Positions 44,884 through 54,694 of a stretch of DNA of 64,000 nt are shown in pieces. How positions within the stretch are numbered: the stretch's first letter is position 1; each line of letters starts with the position of its first letter. Position numbers and translations under genes: made by a program. The notes under the pieces are model-generated. The model saw only the letters and a list, made by a program, of their open reading frames with translations. It was not told where the DNA came from and did not search any database. Origin of the DNA: Chitinophaga sp. Ak27 (lineage in GTDB: Bacteria; Bacteroidota; Bacteroidia; Chitinophagales; Chitinophagaceae); contig NZ_JABAOB010000002.1 of NCBI RefSeq assembly GCF_012726295.1, positions 124,001 through 188,000 on the forward strand. Direction: 5' to 3'.

Positions 44884-47800
44884 ATGAATCTTATTCCCAT
44901 TTGGGGCAGATTTAAATATCTGAGGCCCTTTCATGCCCGTTTTTTTCTACTCATGAAGTTAATGATCTGTTTTCTACTTGTTGCTACCTTCCAGGTGAAT
45001 GCCACCACCATGGCTCAAACCGTAACAATAAGAGGTACGAACCTTCCGCTGCTGACCATATTTGAGAAAATTAAGTCACAAACCGGGTATGCTTTTGTAT
45101 ACCAGGACGACCTGCTCAAAAAAGCCATGCCGGTTACGGTAGACGAAGTCAATAAACCGCTGGAAGAAGTGCTGTTACAGGTTTTCAGGAACCAACCGCT
45201 GGTATATGAATTAAAATACAAAACCATTATTATCCGCGGCAAGCCTGTTGCGCCAACAACGAGGCAGGGGCAGTATTTCCAGGCCAGCGGCACCGTCTAT
45301 AACAATATCGGCGAACCATTGGTGGGCGCCACCATTGTGCTCAAGGGAACACAACTTTCCACGATCACCAACAATGCCGGTAAGTTTTCGATGAAGGTGC
45401 CCGATATTGGCGGCACACTGGTGATCAGCTATACCACCTATGTTTCCCAGGAAGTCAGCGTACTCAATACCACCCGCTTCCCGGTAGATGTGATACTGCA
45501 GCTGAATGCCAAGAGCATCGAAGAAGTGGTCGTGGTGGGATATGGTACCCAGAAACGAAAGTATCTCACCGGGTCCATTGCCTCTATTGGCCCCAGGGAG
45601 CTAAGACAGAGTCCTGTAGCCAATATCAGTAATGCGCTGGCTGGGCGGTTACCAGGCCTCATCACTGTACAAAACAGCGGAGAACCCGGCGCCGACGGAT
45701 CTAATCTCTTTATCCGCGGATTAAGTACTACCGGCAACAACAGCCCCATTATCCTGGTGGACGGTATCCAACGCTCCTTTGGCGACATTGACCCCAACGA
45801 GATTTCAGACATCAGCATCCTGAAAGATGCCGGTTCTACAGCTATCTATGGTATCAACGGCGCTAATGGCGTTATCCTGGTGACCACCAAAAGAGGTACT
45901 TCTTCCAAACCCCGTATCAATGTAACCTTACAAAACGGGTGGCAAAGCCCAACGAGGCTGCCGAAATATGCCGACTCTTACGATGGGCTTACCATGTACC
46001 GTGAAGGCCTGATCAACGACGGCTTGCCGGTGGCTATACAGTACACAGATTCTGTGTTGCAGTATTACCGCGATAGAAGCAAACCCGCTTATCAATATAT
46101 CTATCCCAACATAGATTGGATGGAAGCGATGCTGAAGCCCTATTCCCTGATGCAACAGGGAAATATCAACGTTACCGGCGGTAATGAATTTGCCAAATAC
46201 TTTGTATCCATGGGATATTTACGGCAAAATGGATTATACCGGTATGAAGATCAGATCAAAGGGTACAACATGCAGGCCATTACCAATAAGTATAACTTCC
46301 GTTCCAATATTGATCTCCAGGTGTCGAAAGACCTTAGCATGGAATTGGGACTGGGAGCTATTGTGCGTGACAGGAACTATCCCGGCTCCAATGCAAGTGA
46401 TATTTTCGGCGCCATTAAATCAACACCCGCCTGGTGGTATCCTGTCACCAATCCCGATGGCAGCCCGGCGGCATTTAACAACGTACCGGCCTCTCCATAT
46501 GTGCAGTTAACCCAATCCGGTTACCAGCGGAATTTTGAAACGAACCTGCAGTCAACTGCCGGTTTCAAATGGGACATGCGTTATTTCCTGAAAGGACTCA
46601 GTTCAAGAGTAAGGCTGTCTTTTGATAACACCAACTACCGTAATGTACGGCGGGACCTCTCCAGGCGTACTTTCCTGTACAAGCTGTTGCCGGGAGTAGT
46701 AGCGGATACAGTTACCGACCTGGCGAGAAGCGGTACCTACCAGGTGGTGGAAAACGGGGATGGTACCCTTGGGTATGGTGTGACGGCTAACGGTAGCAGG
46801 CGTACGACTTTGGAAACCTACCTCAACTATGACAACACTTTCGGACGTCATACCGTACAGGCGATGGTGCTTTACACGCAATCCTCATTTTTTGATGCAG
46901 TAGATGGAGGAGTGGCCAATGCTATCCCGGGGCTGCCATACAAAAACCAGGGTGTGGTTGGAAGGGTAATGTATAACTACGACAACCGTTATACGGTGCA
47001 GTTTTCCGGTGCTTACAACGGTGCGGAAAACTTTCCGGCAGGCAAGCGCTTTGGCTTCTTCCCCGCTATCTCTGCCGGCTGGGATATCGCAAAAGAACAG
47101 TTTATAAAGTCGAGCCCCAGCCTGGACTTTATTGATCAGATAAAGATAAGAGGTTCTTATGGGATCACCGGTACTTATGCATTGCCATCGGGCAGGTTCT
47201 CCTATCTGAGCCAGTGGAATCCGAATGATGCAGGATACCAGTTTGGTGTAAACCGGGATGGTACCAGCTATGGCGGCGCCTATGAACAGCGTATTCCTAA
47301 TCCTAATCTTACCTGGGAGAAAGGATATAAGACGGACCTGGGATTAGACCTCGGTTTATGGAAAGGAGGATTGAACCTGACGGTGGAATATTTCAGGGAG
47401 AAACGCAACGATATCCTGATTAACTCAGAACTAGTGCCTGCCACTGTGGGACTGTTGAATCAACCTGCATTGAATGCCGCCATTGTGAATAAACATGGCA
47501 TTGATCTGTCGATAGAGCACCGGCAGGAGTTCAGGAAGCAGGGATACGCTGTTCGTGTTAACTATTCATATGCCACTAACAACATTGCCTACTATGCACA
47601 GCCTGATTATAAAGGCCGGGAATGGCAGGCAAGAGCAGGTACAGAAGTCGGATCTATTTATGGCTATACTGCCATTGGTTTCTTCAAGAATGCTGATGAT
47701 ATTGCAAAGAGTCCTTCTCAATCCGTGTTTGGCAACGTTCAGCCGGGAGATATCAAATACAAAGATATCAATGGTGATGGTATCATCAACTCTCTTGATG

Positions 47801-48309
47801 CCGGTTTCCTACCTGGTAAGCGTAATCAGCCCACCTCTATGTTAGGTGTGAGTCTTTCTTACCACTATGCAGGCTTCGATGTCAGCGTATTATTCCAGGG
47901 GGCTTATGGTGGATCATTATTGGTAAATGGATCCGGTATTTTCCCATTTTCAAGATTTGCCGGCGTGCTGGCAGAGGTGAAAGACAATCATTGGGTAGCT
48001 TCCAATCCTGATGGCGATTATAAATATCCGCGTCTCTCCTCACAAGACAATACCAACAACCAGCAGAATTCCACGTTCTGGATCTATTCCAGCAATTACC
48101 TGCGTTTAAAGACAGTAGAGATAGGATATAATATTCCCCGGTTTTGGCTTAGCCAGATAGGGTTCAGCAATGCCCGGATTTTTGTAAATGGTATTAACCT
48201 CATTACCTGGGACAAACTGAAAATTTTTGATCCTGAGATTTCCAATGGTGGTACAGGTACCTATCCTCAGCAGCGGGTTATCAATGCTGGATTAACTTTT
48301 TCATTTTAA
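44884..48309 (+). CDS. SusC/RagA TonB-dependent transporter with STN domain (C)
   Basis: 1141 aa. The ATG at 44884 begins MNLIPI, matching the chosen start of the SusC at 6728. A signal peptide (LMICFLLVATFQVNATT) is followed by an STN domain (about 48-112), a CarboxypepD_reg-like domain (about 132-205), VVVVGYGTQKRKYLTGS near 215, the plug (ILVDGIQRSFGDIDPNE about 290) and a barrel ending LTFSF. It follows the FecR at 43535, to which its STN domain probably signals. The ligand is unknown. Confidence 0.93.
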   Translation: MNLIPIWGRFKYLRPFHARFFLLMKLMICFLLVATFQVNATTMAQTVTIRGTNLPLLTIFEKIKSQTGYAFVYQDDLLKKAMPVTVDEVNKPLEEVLLQVFRNQPLVYELKYKTIIIRGKPVAPTTRQGQYFQASGTVYNNIGEPLVGATIVLKGTQLSTITNNAGKFSMKVPDIGGTLVISYTTYVSQEVSVLNTTRFPVDVILQLNAKSIEEVVVVGYGTQKRKYLTGSIASIGPRELRQSPVANISNALAGRLPGLITVQNSGEPGADGSNLFIRGLSTTGNNSPIILVDGIQRSFGDIDPNEISDISILKDAGSTAIYGINGANGVILVTTKRGTSSKPRINVTLQNGWQSPTRLPKYADSYDGLTMYREGLINDGLPVAIQYTDSVLQYYRDRSKPAYQYIYPNIDWMEAMLKPYSLMQQGNINVTGGNEFAKYFVSMGYLRQNGLYRYEDQIKGYNMQAITNKYNFRSNIDLQVSKDLSMELGLGAIVRDRNYPGSNASDIFGAIKSTPAWWYPVTNPDGSPAAFNNVPASPYVQLTQSGYQRNFETNLQSTAGFKWDMRYFLKGLSSRVRLSFDNTNYRNVRRDLSRRTFLYKLLPGVVADTVTDLARSGTYQVVENGDGTLGYGVTANGSRRTTLETYLNYDNTFGRHTVQAMVLYTQSSFFDAVDGGVANAIPGLPYKNQGVVGRVMYNYDNRYTVQFSGAYNGAENFPAGKRFGFFPAISAGWDIAKEQFIKSSPSLDFIDQIKIRGSYGITGTYALPSGRFSYLSQWNPNDAGYQFGVNRDGTSYGGAYEQRIPNPNLTWEKGYKTDLGLDLGLWKGGLNLTVEYFREKRNDILINSELVPATVGLLNQPALNAAIVNKHGIDLSIEHRQEFRKQGYAVRVNYSYATNNIAYYAQPDYKGREWQARAGTEVGSIYGYTAIGFFKNADDIAKSPSQSVFGNVQPGDIKYKDINGDGIINSLDAGFLPGKRNQPTSMLGVSLSYHYAGFDVSVLFQGAYGGSLLVNGSGIFPFSRFAGVLAEVKDNHWVASNPDGDYKYPRLSSQDNTNNQQNSTFWIYSSNYLRLKTVEIGYNIPRFWLSQIGFSNARIFVNGINLITWDKLKIFDPEISNGGTGTYPQQRVINAGLTFSF

Positions 48310-48380
48310 TAATATCAACGCGATTGGATAATTGTACGTTTCCCGCACTGGCTATTTGATTACATTAAAATCAGCAACAA

Positions 48381-50255
48381 ATGATGCGCAAATTATTATA
48401 CTACGGACTAATGTTGTTTTGCATAGCAACCATATCCTGTAAGAAATATCTCGATGTTGTTCCCAAGGAGGTGGTTACTGAGAAAGATATTTACGACAAT
48501 ATCAACACTGCGGAACGGGCTTGGGCCAATATGTACACGTCATTAAGTACAAATTCCACAAATATTTATACCAATACTACCCTTGCGGCGTGTACCGATG
48601 AGTGCAAGAACCACTGGGAAAATGTTCCGGAGCTAAAGTTTAATTCCGGTGCCTGGGGCCCAACAGACAACTCCCTTGATACCTGGGGCACTGCCTGGCA
48701 GTTTATCCGGAGAGCTAATATTTTCCTGAAAAATATCGATAAGACTCCCATACCCCAGGACAGGGCAGATTACTATAGTACCCGTATTCCCCAGTACAAG
48801 GCGGAAGTACGTTTTCTCAGGGCCAAATTATATTTTGAGCTGCTCCGGGCCTATGGCGCAGTACCTCTGCTGGGAGATGATGTTACCGACGTAAGTGCGA
48901 AAGTACCTGATGAGCTGAACATCAGGAAGCCGATTGATGCGGTGGTAAATTATATAGTAACGGAACTGGACCAGGTAGCGCCCACTTTGCCTATTGACTA
49001 CACCGATAATCCGGGGGAAACGGGCCGTATTACTCGTGGTGGCGCGATGGCATTAAAAGCGATTACTTTACTATATGCGGCGAGCCCTTTATTGAACGGT
49101 AATACAATGTATGCCGGTATAAAAAATACAGATGGAACGCAGCTTTTTCCACAAGCTTACGACAAAGAAAAATGGAAGAAGGCCGCCGACGCGGCGAAAG
49201 CGGTACTGGATATGAACGTGTATGCATTAAATAACCCCAATCCAACGAATCCTATCGACAACTACGCCCGATTGTTCTTCTCACGTGAGTACAAAGAAAC
49301 CATCTTGCCCTTGTTACTGGGCTCTACCAGGGATCTGGACCAGAATATACAGCCGAATGGACAAGATGCCCAGTCTGCCGGAGGATATGGTAAATTTAGC
49401 GTGCTACAGGAAATGGTGGATGCGTATGAAATGAAAAACGGGTTGCCGATTACAGATCCCAATTCCGGGTATACTAAAGATGGTTTCTGGAATGGCCCGC
49501 TGTGGGATGGGAAAACATTCAGGCAGGCTGCCAACATTTCCAATATGTATAAAGACAGGGATCCCCGTTTTTATGCCAGCATCAATTTCCAGTATGCTTA
49601 CTGGGATTCAGCTAATCACCGGCGGCCATTGCGATATGCTTATTTCGGTAATAATGGCGGTGCTTCCGACGGTTGGCCCAAATCAGGCACCAATTGCGAG
49701 ACCGGGTATAACATGAGAAAATGGTGTGATCCAGGCGTGAACCTGAGAGGCTCAGGAAATGGTAACCGGAATTTCCCGATCATCCGGTTGGCGGAAATTT
49801 ATCTTATTTATGCAGAAGCAATGAATGAATACCTGGACGCTCCCAACCAGGACGTATATGACGTCATCAACAAAGTAAGGGCCCGTGTATCGATGCCGGC
49901 ATTACCGGTGAGCGGCACAAACGACAATACCAAAGCAGGCATGCGGAAACGGATTCAGAATGAATGGCGCGTAGAGTTTGCCTTTGAGGGAAAACGTTTC
50001 TGGAATGTACGCCGCTGGCTGATTGCAAAGAATGTGGACAATGGAAGCGTACATGGTATGAATGCGCGGCCCACGGCAGCAGAGTTACAGGGTACCGGAC
50101 TTGATCCCAATAGCGAAGCCGCAGGCGTTGCGGTATTTTACAAGCTCACTACCATACAAACCCGTGTGTTCCTGGACCGGCATTATCTGATGCCAATCCC
50201 ACAATCAGAAATAGACAAGGGAGGAGGGAAGCTGGTGCAGAACTTAGGCTGGTAA
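48381..50255 (+). CDS. SusD/RagB surface lipoprotein (C)
   Basis: 624 aa with a lipoprotein signal (MLFCIATISCKKY, Cys about residue 20). It shows SusD helical motifs (VRFLRAKLYFELLRAYGAVPLL about 140) and the C-terminal FEGKRFWNVRRWLI. It lies 71 bp after its SusC partner and ends at a hairpin shared with the convergent sigma gene. Confidence 0.93.
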   Translation: MMRKLLYYGLMLFCIATISCKKYLDVVPKEVVTEKDIYDNINTAERAWANMYTSLSTNSTNIYTNTTLAACTDECKNHWENVPELKFNSGAWGPTDNSLDTWGTAWQFIRRANIFLKNIDKTPIPQDRADYYSTRIPQYKAEVRFLRAKLYFELLRAYGAVPLLGDDVTDVSAKVPDELNIRKPIDAVVNYIVTELDQVAPTLPIDYTDNPGETGRITRGGAMALKAITLLYAASPLLNGNTMYAGIKNTDGTQLFPQAYDKEKWKKAADAAKAVLDMNVYALNNPNPTNPIDNYARLFFSREYKETILPLLLGSTRDLDQNIQPNGQDAQSAGGYGKFSVLQEMVDAYEMKNGLPITDPNSGYTKDGFWNGPLWDGKTFRQAANISNMYKDRDPRFYASINFQYAYWDSANHRRPLRYAYFGNNGGASDGWPKSGTNCETGYNMRKWCDPGVNLRGSGNGNRNFPIIRLAEIYLIYAEAMNEYLDAPNQDVYDVINKVRARVSMPALPVSGTNDNTKAGMRKRIQNEWRVEFAFEGKRFWNVRRWLIAKNVDNGSVHGMNARPTAAELQGTGLDPNSEAAGVAVFYKLTTIQTRVFLDRHYLMPIPQSEIDKGGGKLVQNLGW

Positions 50256-50264
50256 GCGAAAAGC

Positions 50265-50299
50265 AAGGTGCCGGTGCGAAGTCTGCGCACCGGCGCCTT
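50265..50299. terminator. Bidirectional terminator between convergent genes
   Basis: 14-bp stem with one G-U pair (50265-50278 with 50286-50299, 7-nt loop), flanked by A's on the left and T's on the right, between susD and the convergent sigma gene. Confidence 0.75.
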
Positions 50300-50304
50300 T
50301 CCTG

Positions 50305-50859
50305 TTATCCCAGGAACGTAAAAAGCATGTGCTTCAGCCGGAACTTCAGGCGCTCCAATGCTTTGTGGATTTGGTTATCCACTGTTTTTTTACTGATGTT
50401 CAGCGTTTGCGCTATCTCTTTTGAGGTCATGCCTTCTTCCCGGCTATATTGGAAAATAAGTCTGCATTTTTCGGGGAGTTGGTCAATTTCTTTATACAGC
50501 AGTTCCAATATTTTTTTGTTGTGCACTACCTGGCTGATTTCCGGCACTAACTCAGCTGCACTATCCATAGCGGCCTCCCGGGTATATTTGCGGGCATAGG
50601 CTTTTTTCTTTATTTGAGTGAGCACCTGGTATTTGACAGCCGTAACCAGATAGTTCTCGACCTGTTGGATAGCTACTTTTTTCCTGTTATTCCATAAACT
50701 CAGGAATACGTCGTGTACCACATCTTCGGCCGCCACAGCATCTTTTAGGTGCTTGTTGGCAACAAGGAACAATTTTTCCCAATACCGTATATATAAATCG
50801 TTAAATAGATCTTTATCACCATTGGCTAAAAAAGTGGCTGAATCTTCAGACGTGGACAT
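50305..50859 (-). CDS. ECF RNA polymerase sigma factor
   Basis: 184-aa Bacteroidota-type ECF sigma factor with region 2 (AEDVVHDVFLSLWNNRKK) and region 4 (MTSKEIAQTLNISKKTVDNQIHKALE). There is no FecR gene next to it; it is convergent with susD (C), whose locus has a FecR lacking a same-strand sigma, so the two probably belong together. C-terminal tail LMLFTFLG-like hydrophobic residues are seen as in relatives. Confidence 0.92.
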   Translation of the reverse strand: MSTSEDSATFLANGDKDLFNDLYIRYWEKLFLVANKHLKDAVAAEDVVHDVFLSLWNNRKKVAIQQVENYLVTAVKYQVLTQIKKKAYARKYTREAAMDSAAELVPEISQVVHNKKILELLYKEIDQLPEKCRLIFQYSREEGMTSKEIAQTLNISKKTVDNQIHKALERLKFRLKHMLFTFLG

Positions 50860-50979
50860 AGCTATAATAACCTATTTAATCAAGAATCGTTACACTAATA
50901 TAGAGCACAAACAAGTGGATTTTTAATGTGATTGTTGGAATAGTACAAATATAGTAAATTCAATGGTGTAGTTATTGTC

Positions 50980-51783
50980 TTATATTGAACAGCGAATTGA
51001 TCGCAGGAAGTCACTGACAGCGGCAGCAAAGCGCTCCGGCTGATCCATATGAAGACTGTGCCCCGCTTCCCGGATTTGTTCCACGCGAAGTCCGGGGTTC
51101 GGCTGTTGCAACGATTCCGCAACGGCAGTTGTTACCACTCCTTTATCGCCAAATATTAACATACACGGAACGTCAATTTTTTGTACTAACTCTTTATAGT
51201 CGGGGTTCGGTGGTGTGAGCACATCAAACGCGGCCATGCTGGTTTGAAGTCTCGCTTTGGCAAATAGCTCAATCGTTTCGGCTGACCGGTTAGGGTGCCT
51301 GATTCTCGCAGCTGTCATCACTTCTTCCAATGACAATGTCAGCATTTTCCGATGCTGTTCGGCCACGTCGCTATCGCGTACTTCCTGTTGAACTTGCGGG
51401 CTTAGAAAGGTAGGATCGGCTAAGATGAGGCCACGGAGCAGATTAGGTTTGCGGCTTGCCACTACGGCGGCGGTCATGCCTCCCATGGAATGCCCGAGCA
51501 GAATGGGAGATGGCAGTTTGAGGGCGCCTATTAATCCGGCTACATCATTAGCATGGTCTTCATACTGGTATCCATAGTCAGGAACACTCGATTGGCCATG
51601 TCCCCTGGCATCCGGCATGATCACGTCATAGTCTTGCTCTAATGCGCGGGCCAGGTTTGTCCAGCACAGGCCGTTCGTCATGAGTCCGTGCAGTAAAATT
51701 AAAGGCGGTTTGTTGCCGCCGGTTCTTGTGTAGTGGATGTTAATGTTATTTGCTTCGCAGATAGCGCTGGTCCAGTGGGTCAT
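50980..51783 (-). CDS. Alpha/beta hydrolase
   Basis: 267-aa cytoplasmic hydrolase. Oxyanion-hole LLHGL at about 31, nucleophile elbow LGHSMGG with Ser about 99, acidic residue in IFGDKGVV and catalytic His in EAGHSLHMDQPERF near 247. Likely esterase or related activity; the substrate cannot be told. Single gene. Confidence 0.88.
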   Translation of the reverse strand: MTHWTSAICEANNINIHYTRTGGNKPPLILLHGLMTNGLCWTNLARALEQDYDVIMPDARGHGQSSVPDYGYQYEDHANDVAGLIGALKLPSPILLGHSMGGMTAAVVASRKPNLLRGLILADPTFLSPQVQQEVRDSDVAEQHRKMLTLSLEEVMTAARIRHPNRSAETIELFAKARLQTSMAAFDVLTPPNPDYKELVQKIDVPCMLIFGDKGVVTTAVAESLQQPNPGLRVEQIREAGHSLHMDQPERFAAAVSDFLRSIRCSI

Positions 51784-51857
51784 TTGTTATTTTTCCTTTC
51801 CGGTGTAAGATTTGGATAAAGTTAATGAGTTATAAGGATATTATTAGGTTGAAGCAG

Positions 51858-51865
51858 TATCTTTA
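51858..51865 (+). promoter_or_regulatory. -7 promoter element (near-consensus)
   Basis: TATCTTTA, one base off TAnnTTTG, 18 bp before the ATG at 51884. No -33 element was recognised. Confidence 0.35.
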
Positions 51866-51883
51866 CAACACTATAGCATACCT

Positions 51884-52570
51884 ATGAAATCATTACTCAC
51901 CTTTAAAAGGTTTCACGCAGCAGAGCAGGCTGCCGAAATTATTTCCCTCCTGGAGGCACATCACATTCCGGTGCAATATGAAGAAGAAGTACTGTTGACC
52001 GATAGCATGTATGTGGGTCAGAACTTTGATCAGCGACACCTGGTAAAAATTCCAGCTGATTATTTTGATCAGGCAGATGCGCTACTGAAAAGCCAAATCA
52101 ACGTATCCCTGGAAGATGTACCATCTGATTATTACTTGTTGTCCTTTTCCACAGAGGAGCTGGAAGAGGTGGTCATCAAAAAAGATGAATGGGGCGATTA
52201 TGATTACGCGTTAGCCGTGAAACTGCTGGAAAAACAAGGGATTTCCTATTCCCCGGAGCAATTAGCGCTTTTGAGGAACACCAGGTTGGAAATACTCTCT
52301 CAACCGCAGGACCTGCCCGGCATCTGGCTATTTATCGGTTACCTTTCTCCTTTGATAATATTTGCGCCAGTTCCTGCTACATTTGTTTTATCCTTCCTGG
52401 GTATCTTTATAGGAGCATTTGTGCGCCTGACTAAGAAAACATTGCCCGATGGATCCCGCATAGCCGCCTTTTCTATTAAGACCAGGAATCACGGGAAATG
52501 GATGATTATTTCCGGAATCCTGCTGGCTATTATTTGCTGGACATTGCTTATTAGAATAGGGCACGGCTAA
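51884..52570 (+). CDS. DUF2007-like protein with C-terminal membrane helices
   Basis: 228 aa. The first 75 residues (LLTFKRFHAAEQAAEIISLL, ending in DQADALLKSQ) resemble the small DUF2007 signal-transducing domain; a middle part has low similarity to anything I know; two membrane helices lie at about 145-185 and 205-225. Probable inner-membrane protein; function unknown. No operon partner. Confidence 0.65.
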   Translation: MKSLLTFKRFHAAEQAAEIISLLEAHHIPVQYEEEVLLTDSMYVGQNFDQRHLVKIPADYFDQADALLKSQINVSLEDVPSDYYLLSFSTEELEEVVIKKDEWGDYDYALAVKLLEKQGISYSPEQLALLRNTRLEILSQPQDLPGIWLFIGYLSPLIIFAPVPATFVLSFLGIFIGAFVRLTKKTLPDGSRIAAFSIKTRNHGKWMIISGILLAIICWTLLIRIGHG

Positions 52571-52623
52571 TGTGAAGACTATATAATTACATAAACTTCA
52601 CACTAGCTTAATAGGCTTTCTGT

Positions 52624-53163
52624 CTAATTCGCCTTATGGCTGGATGTTGAATGTTGAACTGTAGGAATTACGTTATTTTTTGAAATTGTCTTGCTTGTTC
52701 CGATTATTAAGGCATCCATAAGATATACTGGCCCCTTTACTTGAATATCAAATCCGTCAGTTAAAATAGATCTGAATGTTTGAGGAGTAATGGAATCAGG
52801 ACAATATTGATCAGGATGGATAACAAGGGGGAATAAAATATTATAGCTGGTGCCTTGCGATATACCGAAATAATCCTTCGTTAAGTGCTTAATATCCAAA
52901 AAACCAAAACATCTTTTTATTTCGTCTCTCAAAGATTTCGGGCATCCTTTAGAAGATACAAAATTTGCTTGAATTTTATTGCTTTTAATAGATATTTCTA
53001 TTGTAGTAAAAAAAGTTGTGCAATCCGCCATATCACGGGGAAGCTTAAATTCTCTTAGAAACGGGCGGATGATTTCTTCTTTAGTCTTTCTGTTTTGTCC
53101 AAATAGAAATACAGGTAGCAATAGAAGGCAGATCAATAGATTTTTTTTTGAATCAATTTTCAT
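52624..53163 (-). CDS. Secreted protein of unknown function
   Basis: 179 aa with a signal peptide (NLLICLLLLPVFLFGQ). No domain is recognised. The sequence LPRDMADCTTFFTTIEISI and a conserved CPKSLRDEIKRC pair suggest a small disulfide-containing periplasmic domain. It starts one base after the stop of the HExxH frame (TGA-T-ATG), so the two are co-translated, and their products probably act together. Confidence 0.7.
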   Translation of the reverse strand: MKIDSKKNLLICLLLLPVFLFGQNRKTKEEIIRPFLREFKLPRDMADCTTFFTTIEISIKSNKIQANFVSSKGCPKSLRDEIKRCFGFLDIKHLTKDYFGISQGTSYNILFPLVIHPDQYCPDSITPQTFRSILTDGFDIQVKGPVYLMDALIIGTSKTISKNNVIPTVQHSTSSHKAN

Positions 53164-53164
53164 A

Positions 53165-53920
53165 TCAATTGCATTTTGTTCCAGAAGCTGAAGTTCTATA
53201 CTTTTGATTAGTATCTATTATTTTATTGGCATTTGTTGGAGAATTCTTAATCAATTGAGCCCATGCATATGACTCCTGTACTCCTCCCCAAGATAATGCT
53301 CTTGCATCGTCATCGCTTATGCCGGGAAATACTTCTTTAATACCACCGGCCATATTGTCAATATAGAATAATCCCATATCATTATGATCAACAAGCGGAT
53401 TACTTCCCTTTGCTCTGAAATAAGCATGGAGTACTTCATGTAAGATAGTAGCAGCAATATACTCTTGGGATGAATGAAATGTAGTAATCAATTTATTATT
53501 CAAGGTGATATCTATATTCAAGGTTGTCACGCCATTACTAACTACTGGAGAGGCATTGGTATCTCCATCAATCTTGTCATCAAGCTTATCTTCATAAAAA
53601 CGGACATTTAGTTTATCTGTCTGGTTAAAAATGTCTTTAAGAATTTTAGAGACCTGATTTTGAAGTGTTCCGCTGTTTACGTTATGCAATACATTTATGA
53701 AGCATGGGCTTGTCAGGTTATTAATGACATCGTTTATCACATTAGAGGTACTGCCTCCTCCTGTTCCAGGAGGAACAGGGTCATCTACCCACACTGTTTG
53801 GCAAACTTGAATCGGAACAGAATTAATTAGTTGAAATGGTATATCCGTGGGGCCGGAGCTATAGCAATCACTCATTGTTAATGGAGTTGGTGGATCACAT
53901 GATGTTCCCGTTGTAGGCAT
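53165..53920 (-). CDS. HExxH metallopeptidase-like domain (C-terminal part of a frameshifted lipoprotein)
   Basis: 251 aa without signal peptide. It carries the zinc motif HEVLH (about residue 164, in ATILHEVLHAYF) and the block VINNLTSPCFINVLHNV typical of exported Bacteroidota proteins of this type. Such proteins normally begin with a lipoprotein signal and an N-terminal domain; exactly that is encoded in the overlapping frame at 53895-54521. I read both as one gene broken by a frameshift near 53895-53935. The ATG used here may be internal. Peptidase activity is unproven. Confidence 0.7.
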   Translation of the reverse strand: MPTTGTSCDPPTPLTMSDCYSSGPTDIPFQLINSVPIQVCQTVWVDDPVPPGTGGGSTSNVINDVINNLTSPCFINVLHNVNSGTLQNQVSKILKDIFNQTDKLNVRFYEDKLDDKIDGDTNASPVVSNGVTTLNIDITLNNKLITTFHSSQEYIAATILHEVLHAYFRAKGSNPLVDHNDMGLFYIDNMAGGIKEVFPGISDDDARALSWGGVQESYAWAQLIKNSPTNANKIIDTNQKYRTSASGTKCN

Positions 53921-54521
53921 ATGTTGCAGGGCATAATGCTCCCCAATGGCATTCGTATTCGGTATGACATTGTTGTATATATCCTTCTGTCGTAGCTTTT
54001 CCTGGATTAGGATGCTTTAGAATATTGCCATTTATATACTCATAAACAAATGCTTTCCCTGTATTATAACTCTCAATTTTTAAGGTTCCAGTGAAATTAT
54101 TGACGAAATCCCAGTCTGAAATAGACTTGATAATTTTTCTGGTATAGACAGCCTTTGTAAATTCATTCCCTTTGGGTGTTTTTCTTACCAAAAGAAATTG
54201 TCTGTTATTAATCTCCGATAGATATAAGTGTTTCCCTGACCTGTTTCTTAATTGTGGCTGAAGGGGGATGAAATAGTAGATAATAGAATCAATGTTGTTT
54301 TTTCTATAGGCAGAATCCCACCGTGGTACTAGGTTCAACTCTAATGAATCTCCGTTTTTTTGTCGCAACTTGGTTGAGTAATTATGGGAGATAAATTCCT
54401 CTTTTAAGGCTGTAATTTCATTTTTGACCTGTGCATCGTTACTTGCGGGGGGATCTTTTTTACAACTATTAAAGCAGAAAATAATAAAAAATGCGGGTAA
54501 TAAGAGAAGATACCTTTTCAT
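53895..54521 (-). CDS. Lipoprotein N-terminal part of the frameshifted HExxH protein
   Basis: 208 aa with a lipoprotein signal (IIFCFNSCKKD, Cys about residue 20). The body (QFLLVRKTPKGNEF, NFTGTLKIESYNTGKAFVY) matches the usual N-terminal domain before a Cys-rich linker (CHTEYECHWGALC) in Bacteroidota lipoproteins that continue into an HExxH-type domain. Here the frame stops at 53895, inside the overlap with the HExxH frame. Base composition is lower in GC than the neighbours, suggesting acquisition or relaxed selection. Confidence 0.65.
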   Translation of the reverse strand: MKRYLLLLPAFFIIFCFNSCKKDPPASNDAQVKNEITALKEEFISHNYSTKLRQKNGDSLELNLVPRWDSAYRKNNIDSIIYYFIPLQPQLRNRSGKHLYLSEINNRQFLLVRKTPKGNEFTKAVYTRKIIKSISDWDFVNNFTGTLKIESYNTGKAFVYEYINGNILKHPNPGKATTEGYIQQCHTEYECHWGALCPATYAYNGNIM

Positions 54522-54694
54522 TTCTTGTTGGGATTGGATTAACTGATATTTTATTAAAATATAATAGATAATTTGACACTTCTATTGCAAATAGAAACTT
54601 ATCTAAATAGGGCGCTTGCTTACAATAGTAAGCCAGGTAAATTAGATTTAAAGCCGATGGGTTATGATTTAATATTAAAATAACTTGCGTATTG

